In this document: positions 7,961-17,666 of the stretch, piece after piece | How positions within the stretch are numbered: position 1 is the stretch's first letter | How the letters are laid out: each line of letters opens with the position of its first letter | DNA from: Candidatus Roseilinea mizusawaensis | GTDB lineage: Bacteria; Chloroflexota; Anaerolineae; J036; Brachytrichaceae | DNA: 64,000 nt | Assembly (NCBI GenBank): GCA_016841965.1 | Contig: JAEANN010000022.1 | Location: 62,001-126,000 of the forward strand | Direction of reading: 5' to 3' | Position numbers and translations under genes: made by a program | Notes under the pieces: generated by a model | Database searches by the model: none | What the model was told of the DNA's origin: nothing | Seen by the model: the letters and a program-made list of their open reading frames with translations, nothing else

Positions 7961-9508
7961 ATGCTTCCCGATTACCGTGTGCGACAGCGCGATTATCTGC
8001 TCCAGATCAGCCGGGCCATCACATCGCAGTTGGAGATCGACCAGGTGCTGCGGCTGATCTTGCAGTCGGCGGTGGACATGCTGAACGGCCAAGCCGGCAT
8101 TGTGGCGCTGGTGGAGCCAGAAGGCGCGTATCGCATTCGCCAGGCGTACGGCGTAGCCAAACCGATTCTGGATGAGCTGAAGCCGATCATGGAAAGCGCC
8201 AAGGACACGCGTGAAGCAGCGCAGGTGCTAGAGCATAGCCTGGTTTCGCTGGCAAACCGGTTCGGGATAGGTTTCTGGCAGGTGGTGTCACTGCCCTTGC
8301 AGGCCGGCGATGACTTTCTAGGCGCGATTTACATCTTCCGAATCGGGAGCGGTGGCTTTTCGGCCAATGACCGGCAAATCTTGCAAAGCTTTGCCGATCA
8401 GGCGGCGGTGGCGGTGAATAACGCCCGACTGTATCAGGCAGTGGCGCAAGAGAAACGCCGACTGGACGCCATTCTCGAATTCAGCGGCGATGGGGTGGCC
8501 ATCCTGGACGGCGCGCACAGCATCAACCGCTTCAATCGGGCATTGTCAAAAATGACAGGCATCGCGCCGGCATCTGCGATTGGGCGGCGGTTTGAAGACG
8601 TGGTGCGCGTCGTCGATCAACGGGCCGGCCGCACGCTGAGCGAGGCCGAAGCCAACGGCTGGCCGCTGGTCGGCTCTGGCGAACCCCTGTTCCTGGAAGG
8701 CGACCTGGTGCAGCCGAACGGGAAGCGCGTCAGCGTAGAGATCAACTTCTCGCCGTTATTCGATCGCGATAAGCGCCTGGTAAACATCATCGCCAACGTG
8801 CGCGACATCACGCGCTTCCGCGAAGCAGATGAGATGAAATCGACGTTCATTTCGATCGTGTCGCATGAGTTGAAGACGCCTGTGGCGTTGATCAAGGGCT
8901 ATGCCAGCACACTGCGCCGGCAAGACGCGCAATGGGACGAAGCCACCGTACGCGAGAGTCTTCAGGTGATCGAGGAAGAGAGCGACCGACTGGCGCGGTT
9001 GATCGACGACTTGCTCGACGCCACGCGAGTGCAGACAGGCAATTTCCGGCTGACGCCGGTAGAGGTAGATCTGGACGATTTGGTGCGCAACGTGACGCGC
9101 AAGTTTCAGTCACAGACCAGCCGGCACACTCTGATTGCCGACGTGCCAAGCAATTTGCCGATTGTGCACGCCGACGAGGCGCGCATCACGCAGGTGCTGA
9201 ACAACCTGCTGTCGAATGCAATCAAGTATTCACCAGAAGGCGGCGAAATCCGCGTGAGCAGCGCCGTGACGCCGAAAGAAGTCATCATCTCGGTTAGCGA
9301 CCAGGGGAATGGCATCTCGGCCGAAGACCAAAAACAACTGTTCACACGCTTCTTTCGCGCCAACAATGCGCTGACGCGCAAGACGCAGGGGGCCGGGCTG
9401 GGGCTGTATTTATCGAAGGCGATTATCGAGGCGCATGGCGGGCGCATCTGGGTGGAGAGCGATGGCAAGCACGGCGCGCGGTTCAGCTTCAGCTTGCCGC
9501 GCGCCTAG
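7961..9508 (+). CDS. Sensor histidine kinase (GAF-PAS-HisKA-HATPase)
   Basis: A 515-residue cytosolic two-component kinase without membrane segments. A GAF domain spans about residues 15-155, a PAS domain about 165-285, and the HisKA dimerisation helix has its phospho-acceptor His302 in SIVSHELKTP. The HATPase domain has QVLNNLLSNAIKYSPEGG (N box), VSDQGNGIS (G1) and GAGLGLYLSKAI (G2). The family senses an intracellular ligand or redox cue and phosphorylates a response regulator. No response regulator is adjacent, so it is an orphan here. ATG 7961 opens directly after the repeat array. Confidence 0.95.
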   Translation: MLPDYRVRQRDYLLQISRAITSQLEIDQVLRLILQSAVDMLNGQAGIVALVEPEGAYRIRQAYGVAKPILDELKPIMESAKDTREAAQVLEHSLVSLANRFGIGFWQVVSLPLQAGDDFLGAIYIFRIGSGGFSANDRQILQSFADQAAVAVNNARLYQAVAQEKRRLDAILEFSGDGVAILDGAHSINRFNRALSKMTGIAPASAIGRRFEDVVRVVDQRAGRTLSEAEANGWPLVGSGEPLFLEGDLVQPNGKRVSVEINFSPLFDRDKRLVNIIANVRDITRFREADEMKSTFISIVSHELKTPVALIKGYASTLRRQDAQWDEATVRESLQVIEEESDRLARLIDDLLDATRVQTGNFRLTPVEVDLDDLVRNVTRKFQSQTSRHTLIADVPSNLPIVHADEARITQVLNNLLSNAIKYSPEGGEIRVSSAVTPKEVIISVSDQGNGISAEDQKQLFTRFFRANNALTRKTQGAGLGLYLSKAIIEAHGGRIWVESDGKHGARFSFSLPRA

Positions 9509-9572
9509 CCCGCGTCTGGCCGTATAATTCGGCCTTGCGAATGCGATAGTCCGCAAATCCAAGGAGTTTTAC

Positions 9573-10955
9573 ATGCCTCAACTTGTCACGCCCGGCGGCG
9601 CACGCGGGGCGGCCCGCCAGCAACCACTGACCATTCAGGTGGTCGATGTGGGCCGCGACCCCGCGTTGAAGCCGGCGTTGTTGTCCGGCCGGCTGACTAA
9701 CCTCACCGCACCGTTCCTGTACCACGATCCCGACAAACAAATCGCCTTTGTGCTCATGCCGATGGAACTGGGCATGACCGATATGGAACAGCAGCGCATC
9801 ATCGGCCAGATGACCCAGTCTGTGATGCGCAGCCTGCCTCAAGATGCGCCGCGCGCCTATCTGTTGCAGCCGAGAACGTTCTTCACGTTTCAGTCGCTGG
9901 TCGAAGCTATTCTGGAAAAAGACGGCATCACTCCAGACATGATCAAGGAACAGCAGGCCAAGGCTGATCTGCTGCGCGACTTGATGCGCAGCACGAGCGA
10001 AGAAGAGCTGCGCAGCAAGGTGCGCGCCAACGACGCCCAGATCGACAGCCTGATGTTCGAATTGCTGAGCGCCAGTGTCGAGGCAAATCTAGAGGCCGGG
10101 CGAGAGCAGGCTGCACAACAACTGGCCGGCTTGCAGCAGGTGCTCATCGAAGAAACGACCTACGGCAAAAAGATCGGTGCAAGACTGGCCACATTGCAGG
10201 CATTCCAAAAGTCCCCCACGCGGGACACCTTGATCGAGCAGTTGATTGCCGCGCCCGATAGCGAGACCCGCGAAAGCCTGGTGGCGATCGGGCGCCAGCT
10301 CATCGATTACCTGTTCTTCCAGACCCTCACCGGCAGAATTGACAAAGCAAGTGGTGAAGAGAAGGATCACTTGATCGCCCTGCGCAAGGAGATTCAGGAC
10401 ATCCGCGACCGTCTGGACGCCGCCTCGCGCGCCGTCATGCAGCGCAAGGCCGAGCTGATCAACAAAATTCTGGGCAGCGACAAACCGCTTGAAGTGGCGC
10501 GCGAGAATGCAACCGAAATTGACGAAATGTTCATGAGCTTGCTGCAGGCCAATCTCGAACAGGCCCAACAGCGCAACGACCAGGAACTGAGCCGCGCGCT
10601 AAGCGCGGTTTATCAGATCGCGTTGCAAATCATGGCCGAACGCCAGCCCCCCGAAGTGCAGATCATCAATGCGCTGATGTCAATGAAGTATCCAGAAGAA
10701 ACTGCAAAGCTGCTCAACGACATCAAGGATCAGGTGGATGACCGATTGGTGCTGGTGATGGGTCAGTTCGCAGAGCAACTGGCCAAAGAAGACCGCACAG
10801 ACCTGGCAGCCAAACTGACCCAGATCATGGTGCAGGCGCGCAGCATCCTGCCGAAGTACGACCCCAGCAAAGATGTGCAGCGCGAATCAGCCGCTGGCGC
10901 CACGCCGCCACCGCCAGAACCGCCCAAGCCAAAGATCGAGATTGCGCGGCGTTGA
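9573..10955 (+). CDS. CpXC-family protein lacking the zinc cysteines
   Basis: A 460-residue soluble protein. Residues about 20-120 match the CpXC domain I know from Chloroflexi: VVDVGRDPALKPALLSGRL, then PFLYHDPDKQIAFVLMPME, then YLLQPRTFFTFQSLVEAIL. In that domain two CPxC pairs bind zinc. Here the first is replaced by LVTPGGARG and the second, with its flanking loop, is deleted (LTNLTAPFLYHDP); the protein has no Cys there. The rest is helical with repeating Glu/Gln/Leu patterns, ending in a Pro-rich basic tail. AGGAG sits 7 bases before ATG 9573, TATAAT lies at 9523, and a strong terminator follows. Function unknown. Confidence 0.75.
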   Translation: MPQLVTPGGARGAARQQPLTIQVVDVGRDPALKPALLSGRLTNLTAPFLYHDPDKQIAFVLMPMELGMTDMEQQRIIGQMTQSVMRSLPQDAPRAYLLQPRTFFTFQSLVEAILEKDGITPDMIKEQQAKADLLRDLMRSTSEEELRSKVRANDAQIDSLMFELLSASVEANLEAGREQAAQQLAGLQQVLIEETTYGKKIGARLATLQAFQKSPTRDTLIEQLIAAPDSETRESLVAIGRQLIDYLFFQTLTGRIDKASGEEKDHLIALRKEIQDIRDRLDAASRAVMQRKAELINKILGSDKPLEVARENATEIDEMFMSLLQANLEQAQQRNDQELSRALSAVYQIALQIMAERQPPEVQIINALMSMKYPEETAKLLNDIKDQVDDRLVLVMGQFAEQLAKEDRTDLAAKLTQIMVQARSILPKYDPSKDVQRESAAGATPPPPEPPKPKIEIARR

Positions 10956-10987
10956 GCGCAGACTACAAATCACAGATACCCAAATGC

Positions 10988-11022
10988 AGCGCGGAGGGGC
11001 AGTGATGTCCCTCCGCGCTTTT
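10988..11022 (+). terminator. Rho-independent terminator
   Basis: Perfect 11-bp stem AGCGCGGAGGG / CCCTCCGCGCT, 10-nt loop, followed by TTTT. It closes the CpXC gene and separates it from the convergent FKBP gene. Confidence 0.9.
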
Positions 11023-11059
11023 GGTATGAGTGATTTTGGTGTGAGTGAAAGGAAGTTGG

Positions 11060-11572
11060 TTACTTCACTTGCAGCAGCTCAACCTCGAAGGTGAGTCGCG
11101 CGTTGGGGGGGATTGGCCCCTGTCCCTGCGCACCATAGCCCAGCTCTGGGGGAATGATTAAGCGACGTTTGCCGCCAACCTTCATACCCAGGACACCCTC
11201 GCGAAAGCCGGGAATCACTTGATCAACCGGGAACTCGGCCGGCTGGCCGCGTTGTACCGAGCTATCGAAGATCGTGCCGTCATCCAGATAGCCGGTGTAG
11301 TGCACCACGACGTTTTGGCCGGGCTGAGGCTGCGCGCCAGTGCCAACCACTTCATCGATGTACTCCAGGCCAGAGGCAGTGCGAACGACAGCGCCGGCAG
11401 GCTGTTGGGGCATAGCCTGGTTGGGCTGGGCCGGCGGTGGCGCCTGTTGCTGTGGCGCGGCCACAACCGGGCTGCCGCCACGCCCTGGAATGGTGGCCAT
11501 GAGGATAAGTATCACTGTCACGCCGAGGAGGCCGGCGATAACAATCCACACGTTCTTTTCTGGTTTGGTCAT
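11060..11572 (-). CDS. FKBP-type peptidyl-prolyl isomerase, membrane-anchored
   Basis: A 170-residue protein. One transmembrane helix at about residues 8-28 (IVIAGLLGVTVILILMATI) is followed by a Pro/Gln-rich linker and a single FKBP domain at about 65-170. Conserved FKBP segments include VVVHYTGYLDDGTIFDSS, FPVDQVIPGFREGV, GGKRRLIIPPELGYG and LTFEVELL. It should catalyse cis-trans prolyl isomerisation on exported proteins outside the membrane. It begins 81 bp after the gcvPB stop on the same strand. Confidence 0.95.
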   Translation of the reverse strand: MTKPEKNVWIVIAGLLGVTVILILMATIPGRGGSPVVAAPQQQAPPPAQPNQAMPQQPAGAVVRTASGLEYIDEVVGTGAQPQPGQNVVVHYTGYLDDGTIFDSSVQRGQPAEFPVDQVIPGFREGVLGMKVGGKRRLIIPPELGYGAQGQGPIPPNARLTFEVELLQVK

Positions 11573-11653
11573 AGCTCAAGATCGAAATGTGGCCACAGCC
11601 AACTTGCAAGGGCACATCGCCGTGTGCAGCGCGCGTCGCTTTGCGATGACAGA

Positions 11654-13117
11654 TCAACCAACACGACAGCACAGGACGAGGTCCTTAGCTGCCTTGACTT
11701 CGTCGAGGCGCTTCAAGGGAGCCGAGTGCGGGGCGTTCTTCAGCAATTCGGGCGAACGCCTGGCTTCCTCGGCAATGGCCAACAGCGCATCAACAAACTG
11801 ATCCAGCGTCTGCTTGGACTCGGTCTCGGTTGGCTCGATCATCAATGCCTCAGGAACAATGAGCGGGAAGTAGTTAGTCGGTGGATGGAAGCCATAGTCC
11901 ATCAGCCGTTTGGCGATGTCTAGCGCGCGCACATCGGGGGCGCCGGCCAGTTTGCCTTGCGCGATCACCTCGTGCATGCAGTGCCGTTCGCCCTGAGGCA
12001 CGGGGTAGACATTCTTGATGCGCGCTTGCACGTAGTTGGCATTCAGCACGGCGTGCTGGCTGACAGCGCGCAGGCCATCTTCGCCGTGGACACGAATATA
12101 GGTGTACGCGCGCACCAACATGCCGAAGTTGCCCCAGAAGGCCCGCATGCGCCCGATACTCTTGGGCGGGGTAAACCATTCATACAAGGGAACACCCTCG
12201 GCATCCTTTTCACTGCCGGGCTTGGGGCGCACGATGGGGCCGGGCAAGAAATCAACCAGATGCCGAGCCACGGCCACCGGCCCGGACCCTGGCCCGCCCC
12301 CGCCATGGGGCGTGCTGAAAGTCTTGTGTAGGTTGTAGTGCATGACATCGAAGCCGATCTTGCCGGGCTTTGCAATTCCCAGCAGTGCGTTCATATTGGC
12401 GCCGTCGCCATACACCAGCCCGCCGGCTGCGTGCACGGCCTTGACAACTTCTTCGATGTGCTCCTCGAACATCCCCAGCGTATTAGGGTTGGTGATCATC
12501 AGCCCGCACACGGTGTCGTCGAGATTGGCCTTCAGCGCCTCGAGATCGACGTTGCCGCGTGGATCGGAAGGCAATTCCACCACCTTCAGGCCGGCCATCG
12601 CCGACGAGGCCGGATTGGTGCCGTGGGCGGAATCGGGGATGAGCATCTTGATGCGCTTGTGATCGCCGCGCTCGCGGTGATAGGCGCGCATGATGAGAAT
12701 ACCGGTAAATTCGCCCTGAGCGCCGGCAGCCGGTTGCAGCGACACGCCGGCAAAGCCGGCGATCTCTTTCAGAAACTCCTGCAACTGATACATCAGATAC
12801 AGCGCGCCCTGGGCGGTAACAGGGTCTTGTAGTGGATGAACCTGCGCAAAGCCGGCCATGCGCGCCACATCTTCATTGATGCGCGGGTTGTACTTCATGG
12901 TGCAACTGCCCAGCGGGTACATGGTCGTGTCGATAGCCATGTTGAGCCGCGACAACCGCGTAAAGTGGCGCGTCACATCGATCTGGCTGATTTCCGGCAG
13001 CGGCAGGTCATCACGCAACAGGTCAGTCGGAAAATCAAAGCGGGGAACATCAGATTCGGGCATCGTCACACCGGCGCGGCCGGGCGACGACAGCTCATAG
13101 ATGAGTGGTTCTAACAA
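11654..13117 (-). CDS. gcvPB: Glycine dehydrogenase (decarboxylating) subunit 2
   Basis: A 487-residue PLP enzyme, the beta subunit of the split P-protein of the glycine cleavage system. It decarboxylates glycine and passes the aminomethyl group to the H-protein lipoyl arm. PLP-binding Lys265 lies in YNLHKTFSTPHGGGGPGSGP, and PDSAHGTNPASSAMAGLKVV is also diagnostic. Translation seems to start at TTG 13117 (leading to LEPLIYELSSPGR), since the next ATG would remove conserved N-terminal residues. No gcvPA, gcvT or gcvH is beside it, so the rest of the system is encoded elsewhere. Confidence 0.95.
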   Translation of the reverse strand: MLEPLIYELSSPGRAGVTMPESDVPRFDFPTDLLRDDLPLPEISQIDVTRHFTRLSRLNMAIDTTMYPLGSCTMKYNPRINEDVARMAGFAQVHPLQDPVTAQGALYLMYQLQEFLKEIAGFAGVSLQPAAGAQGEFTGILIMRAYHRERGDHKRIKMLIPDSAHGTNPASSAMAGLKVVELPSDPRGNVDLEALKANLDDTVCGLMITNPNTLGMFEEHIEEVVKAVHAAGGLVYGDGANMNALLGIAKPGKIGFDVMHYNLHKTFSTPHGGGGPGSGPVAVARHLVDFLPGPIVRPKPGSEKDAEGVPLYEWFTPPKSIGRMRAFWGNFGMLVRAYTYIRVHGEDGLRAVSQHAVLNANYVQARIKNVYPVPQGERHCMHEVIAQGKLAGAPDVRALDIAKRLMDYGFHPPTNYFPLIVPEALMIEPTETESKQTLDQFVDALLAIAEEARRSPELLKNAPHSAPLKRLDEVKAAKDLVLCCRVG

Positions 13118-13179
13118 GGCTCTACCTCTACTATTATCGATGATTCTACCGTACTCGCCGAGGCTGGTAATATGGCGGG

Positions 13180-15306
13180 GTGATCGGCATTGTTCTAATC
13201 GTCTTCGGGGTGATGGTTATTGGGCTGGCCGGGCTAATTGCCTGGTGGCAACTCGCTGTGGCCGAAGGCGCGTATCTGGGACGCCGCGTTGTGGCGTTCC
13301 TGTACGATCGCTACGCGGGCCGCTACGATCAGGTCAAGCAATTCCATCCAGCCAACGATGCTGTGATGCTGGCCATGCCAATCCTGGAACATTTGGCCAC
13401 AATGGGCAACCGGCAGGCAGAGGTGCGCGTGCTGGATGTTGCCACCGGCACCGGCCGGCTGCCGGCGGTTCTGCTGGGCCAGTCGGCATTTCGCGGGCGC
13501 ATTGTGGCGCTGGACATCTCGCCGAAAATGCTAGAACAGGCGCAAGCCAAACTGAGCAGCTACGCAGGTCGCGTGGAATGGATGCGTCAGGACGCGCAAC
13601 ACTTGCCATTCCAAGATGCCAGCTTTGATGTGGTTACGTGCCTGGAAGCGATTGAGTTCTTCCCGCGTCCGTTCGAGGCTGTGGCGGAACTGGCGCGGGT
13701 GTTAAAGCCGGGCGGCTTGCTCATGGTCAGCAACCGGGTCGGTCCTGATGCGTGGAAACTGCCGGGCCGGGCGATGCCATCTGCCGAGTTTGCAGCGCTG
13801 CTCAGCCGGCTTGGACTGGTCGACATTACCATTCAGCACTGGTTGGTGGACTACGATCTGCTGCTTGCCAGACGACACAAAGATCAGCACCAGAATATCA
13901 AGATGAGGCGACTCATGACCCATATACTGCATGATGCACTCCAATACGCCGAAGCGCGCCGTGACCTGTTCGTGGCTCAGTTGTCAGAGTATTTGTCCAT
14001 TCCGAGCGTCAGCGCCCAGCCACAACACAGCCGGGATATCAAATACGCGGCGCTATGGTTGGCCGATCATCTGCGCGAGCTGGGACTGCGCGCCGAGATT
14101 TACGAGACCGGCAGCGAAGATGATCCCGGCCACCCGGTAGTGTTTGCCGAATGGCAACACACAGACCCCCATCGGCCCACCCTGCTGATCTATGGCCATT
14201 ACGACGTTCAACCGGCAGACCCGATCGAAGAATGGGAGAGCGGGCCGTTCGAGCCGGCAATCCGCGACGGCTATATCTACGCGCGCGGGGCCAGCGACAA
14301 CAAAGGCCAGCACATGGCACATATCAAAGCTGTCGAATCGCTGCTGAAGACAGCCGGCACTTTGCCGGTGAATGTTAAATTCCTGATCGAAGGCGAAGAG
14401 GAGATCGGCGGCACTCACCTTGGCCCATTCATCGCCGGCCACGCTGAGTTGCTGGCCTGCGACGCGATCGTGATCAGCGATTCGTCGCTCATCTCGCCGA
14501 CCCAGCCGGCGTTGGTGTATGGACTGCGCGGGCTGGTGTACTTCGAAGTTGAAGCGCGCTGCGCATCGCATGATCTGCACTCCGGGACCTACGGCGGCAA
14601 TGTGCAAAATCCGCTTATGGCGCTGGCACAGATTCTGGCGCGATTGAAGGATGCGCAGGGGCGCGTGCTGGTGCCGGGCTTTTACGACGACGTGCGCACA
14701 CTGGATGCCGCCGAGCGCGAGGCATTGGCCCGCGCGCCGTTGAGCGAGGCCGGCATCCTCGCCCAAACCGGGGCCAGCGCCATTTTCGGCGAGGCCGGCT
14801 TCTCAATCGCCGAGCGCATGGGCGCGCGCCCGACGCTGGAGATCAACGGGCTATGGGGCGGGTACACCAGGCCGGGGGCCAAGACGGTGCTGCCCGCAAC
14901 TGCCTACGCCAAGATCAGTTGCCGGCTGGTGCCATACCAGGAGCCGGAAAAGGTGGTAAGGGCTGTCACAGACTATATGCGGCAGGTTGCGCCGCCGGCA
15001 ACCACGCTGGCTTTTCGCGCGTTGCAGGGCGGCAGCCGTGCCACGCTCATCGCGCGCGATTCGCCATACATGCAGGCTGCCGCCCGCGCGGCAAAGGCCA
15101 CCTATGGCTACGAACCGGTGTGGATGTTGGAAGGCGGATCGCTGCCCGTGGTGAATGACTTCCAGTCTGTGCTGGGCAAGCCCGTGATCCTGCTTGGATT
15201 CGGATTGGAAGGGGATCGGCTGCACGCGCCAAATGAGCGATTTGCGCTGACGTGCTATCAGAAGGGGATCGAAGCCGGCATCCGGCTATTGTGCGAATGC
15301 CAGTAG
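13180..15306 (+). CDS. SAM methyltransferase fused to M20 dipeptidase
   Basis: One uninterrupted 708-residue frame covering two complete enzymes. Residues 1-~235 have an N-terminal membrane helix (about 4-28) and a class I methyltransferase fold, with SAM motif [12 protein letters not shown] near 84-95 and [13 protein letters not shown]. Residues from about 246 on form an M20 metallopeptidase (dipeptidase type) with [29 protein letters not shown] and the dimerisation domain. Both halves are near full length for their families. ATG 13915 (residue 246) has GAGG six bases upstream, so the peptidase could also be translated alone. The join looks like loss of the methyltransferase stop codon. Confidence 0.85.
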   Translation: MIGIVLIVFGVMVIGLAGLIAWWQLAVAEGAYLGRRVVAFLYDRYAGRYDQVKQFHPANDAVMLAMPILEHLATMGNRQAEVRVLDVATGTGRLPAVLLGQSAFRGRIVALDISPKMLEQAQAKLSSYAGRVEWMRQDAQHLPFQDASFDVVTCLEAIEFFPRPFEAVAELARVLKPGGLLMVSNRVGPDAWKLPGRAMPSAEFAALLSRLGLVDITIQHWLVDYDLLLARRHKDQHQNIKMRRLMTHILHDALQYAEARRDLFVAQLSEYLSIPSVSAQPQHSRDIKYAALWLADHLRELGLRAEIYETGSEDDPGHPVVFAEWQHTDPHRPTLLIYGHYDVQPADPIEEWESGPFEPAIRDGYIYARGASDNKGQHMAHIKAVESLLKTAGTLPVNVKFLIEGEEEIGGTHLGPFIAGHAELLACDAIVISDSSLISPTQPALVYGLRGLVYFEVEARCASHDLHSGTYGGNVQNPLMALAQILARLKDAQGRVLVPGFYDDVRTLDAAEREALARAPLSEAGILAQTGASAIFGEAGFSIAERMGARPTLEINGLWGGYTRPGAKTVLPATAYAKISCRLVPYQEPEKVVRAVTDYMRQVAPPATTLAFRALQGGSRATLIARDSPYMQAAARAAKATYGYEPVWMLEGGSLPVVNDFQSVLGKPVILLGFGLEGDRLHAPNERFALTCYQKGIEAGIRLLCECQ

Positions 15307-15318
15307 AACCAAACCAAC

Positions 15319-15347
15319 AAGGGGCGAGTTTCAGACTCGCCCCTTTT
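15319..15347. terminator. Bidirectional terminator hairpin
   Basis: Perfect 11-bp stem AAGGGGCGAGT / ACTCGCCCCTT with a 5-nt loop and a T-rich 3' flank. It lies between the convergent fusion gene and oppF. Confidence 0.88.
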
Positions 15348-15351
15348 GTTC

Positions 15352-15379
15352 TCTGCGATCTGTTGTCTGCCGTCTCCGC
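15352..15379. repeat. Short heptamer array at oppF 3' end
   Basis: Four 7-bp units TCTGCGA, TCTGTTG, TCTGCCG, TCTCCGC, abutting the oppF stop codon at 15380. Same family as the arrays in the dcw region. Confidence 0.6.
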
Positions 15380-16471
15380 CTACGCCATCAACCGCTTTTC
15401 TTCCTCGACCTGCTGTTTGGCGACATGGCAGGCCACCAGGTGGCCGGGCTTAAGCTCCTCGAACGGCGGATCGTCAACTTTGCAACGATCGATCGCCACC
15501 GGGCAGCGCGGGTGGAAGCGGCACCCACTGGGCGGGTTGATGGGGCTTGGCACCTCACCCTGCAAAATGATGCGCTCGCGCTTGATAGTTGGGTCGGGAA
15601 TCGGGATGGCCGACAAGAGCGCTTTGGTGTACGGGTGCAACGGGTCGCGGAACAATGTCTCGCGGTCGGTCAGCTCGACCATTTTGCCGAGATACATGAC
15701 GCCAACGCGGTCGCTGATGTGCTCGACGACACTGAGGTTATGAGCGATGAAGAGGTAGGTCAGGCCGAATTCGCGCTGCAAGTCCTTCAGCAGGTTGAGG
15801 ACCTGCGACTGAATGGACACATCGAGGGCTGACACCGGCTCGTCGCACACGATGAACTTGGGCCGCAAGGCGAGCGCGCGCGCAATGCCGATGCGCTGGC
15901 GCTGACCGCCGGAGAACTCGTGTGGGTAGCGCCGGGCATGATAGTCTTCGAGACCAACGCGCTTGAGCATCTCCATGACGATGTCATTGCGCTTCTTGCT
16001 GTCACGCATGCCGTGCACCAGCAGGCCTTCGCCGACGCTCTCGCCGATCGGCATACGAGGGTCGAGCGATGAATAGGGATCCTGAAAGATGATCTGCATG
16101 TCGCGACGGATGGCTTTCAGGTCTGGGCCGGTCAGACTGAAAACGTCACGGCCTTCAAAAATAACCTTGCCGCTGGTGGCCGGGATCAGCCGCAACAAGG
16201 TGCGGCCGACAGTGGTTTTGCCGCACCCCGACTCACCCACCAAACCCAGCGTCTCGCCGCGCTTGATATTGAATGACACGTCGTCGACCGCTTTGACCTG
16301 AGCAACAGTGCGCTGCAGAATGCCGCCGCGGATCGGGAAATACTTCACCAGGCTTTTCACCTGGACCATGTCTGGTTCACCGCCCAGCGCCTTGCCGTTC
16401 GCTGGCGTGGATACCGTCGATGGCGTCCGAGTGGTTGTTGATGAATTCATGCTACCTGACCAGTCGCACAC
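15380..16471 (-). CDS. oppF: Oligopeptide/dipeptide ABC transporter ATPase (OppF)
   Basis: A 363-residue ABC ATPase of the Opp/Dpp class. Walker A is [15 protein letters not shown], the signature is [15 protein letters not shown], and Walker B is [13 protein letters not shown]. The C-terminal oligopeptide/dipeptide extension has the Cys-containing [14 protein letters not shown] segment typical of an Fe-S-binding OppF/DppF tail. It pairs with OppD to drive peptide uptake through OppBC. It is last in the oppABCDF operon, 68 bp after oppD. Confidence 0.95.
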   Translation of the reverse strand: MCDWSGSMNSSTTTRTPSTVSTPANGKALGGEPDMVQVKSLVKYFPIRGGILQRTVAQVKAVDDVSFNIKRGETLGLVGESGCGKTTVGRTLLRLIPATSGKVIFEGRDVFSLTGPDLKAIRRDMQIIFQDPYSSLDPRMPIGESVGEGLLVHGMRDSKKRNDIVMEMLKRVGLEDYHARRYPHEFSGGQRQRIGIARALALRPKFIVCDEPVSALDVSIQSQVLNLLKDLQREFGLTYLFIAHNLSVVEHISDRVGVMYLGKMVELTDRETLFRDPLHPYTKALLSAIPIPDPTIKRERIILQGEVPSPINPPSGCRFHPRCPVAIDRCKVDDPPFEELKPGHLVACHVAKQQVEEEKRLMA

Positions 16472-16539
16472 TAGAAAACTGGATGTGCGGAGTGAATGCC
16501 TGACGGATATTGCATGGATAAGTGTCTGGCGCGCTGGCG

Positions 16540-17589
16540 CTACTTTTCATACATCCAGCAGCGCACCCAGTGATTGGGCTCAACTTCACGCAACGGCGGC
16601 GTCTCGACTTTGCAGCGCTCGCGGGCTGCGCCCTGACACGCCTGGCAACGCGGCTCAAACCGGCAGCCCGGGGGGGGGTTGAGCAGGTTGGGCACTGTGC
16701 CCGGAATAACGTCAAGGTGCTCTCGCACCTTGCCCAGCACAGGAATTGAGCCGATGAGACCCTGTGTGTATGGGTGCAGCGGCCTGGCGAACAAGGTGTA
16801 CACGTCGGCCTCTTCAACGACCTGGCCGGCATACATCACCACCACGCGCTCGCACATTTCGGCGATCACACCGAGGTCGTGCGTGATCAGCATAATGGAC
16901 GTGCCGGTCTTATCGCGCAGATCGCGCATCAGGTCGAGAATTTGGGCCTGAATGGTCACATCGAGGGCGGTGGTTGGCTCGTCGGCGATCAGCAATTCTG
17001 GCGCGCAAGCCAACGCCATGGCAATCATGACGCGCTGGGCCTGGCCGCCTGAAATCTCGTGGGGATAAGCATGCACGCGCTTCTGCGGCTCTGGGATGCC
17101 AACCATGCGCAGCAGTTCGATCGCGCGCTTCCAGCCGGCCTCCTTGCCCAGGCTTTGGTGAATATTCAACACTTCGGCGATCTGATCGCCAATCTTGAAG
17201 ACCGGATTCAAACAGGTAGTAGGCTGTTGAAAGACCATCGAGATACGGTTGCCGCGGATCTGGGTCATTTCTTTCTCAGGCAACTCCAGCAAATTCGTGC
17301 CGTCGAAAATGATCCGGCCCTCGACAATTTTGCCGGGGGCGCCGACAAGTCGCATGATGGACAGCGAGGTCACGCTCTTGCCACAGCCCGATTCACCAAC
17401 AATCCCGACAGTCTCGCCGCGTTTGACCTTCAGATCAACACCATCGACAGCCTTGACGACGCCGTCTTCGGTATAGAAATAGGTCTTGAGACCCTGAACG
17501 TCTAACATCAGGTCGCTGCGGTCCGAGCCGGCGTTGGCCTTGCCGGCTACCCGCGCGCCTTTAGCAGCGGCAGGTGCTACAGAACTCAT
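16540..17589 (-). CDS. oppD: Oligopeptide/dipeptide ABC transporter ATPase (OppD)
   Basis: A 349-residue ABC ATPase. Walker A is [15 protein letters not shown], the signature is [15 protein letters not shown], and Walker B is [13 protein letters not shown]. The C-terminal extension carries [10 protein letters not shown] and a further Cys, as in OppD/DppD. Heterodimer partner of OppF. The first 27 residues are an Ala-rich unconserved lead. It follows oppC on the same strand, with a 77-bp gap. Confidence 0.95.
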   Translation of the reverse strand: MSSVAPAAAKGARVAGKANAGSDRSDLMLDVQGLKTYFYTEDGVVKAVDGVDLKVKRGETVGIVGESGCGKSVTSLSIMRLVGAPGKIVEGRIIFDGTNLLELPEKEMTQIRGNRISMVFQQPTTCLNPVFKIGDQIAEVLNIHQSLGKEAGWKRAIELLRMVGIPEPQKRVHAYPHEISGGQAQRVMIAMALACAPELLIADEPTTALDVTIQAQILDLMRDLRDKTGTSIMLITHDLGVIAEMCERVVVMYAGQVVEEADVYTLFARPLHPYTQGLIGSIPVLGKVREHLDVIPGTVPNLLNPPPGCRFEPRCQACQGAARERCKVETPPLREVEPNHWVRCWMYEK

Positions 17590-17666
17590 GTATCCTCCGA
17601 TCGCTCCTTATCTTCACAAAATAAGTGGGTGAGAGTTTACCCGGAAAAGAGTTTGCCGGTCTTGGA

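Noticed and set aside
7678-8175. Frame encoding a His/Ser/Leu/Thr repeat peptide
   Set aside because: It is simply the CACT-type repeat translated, continuing into the histidine kinase out of frame.
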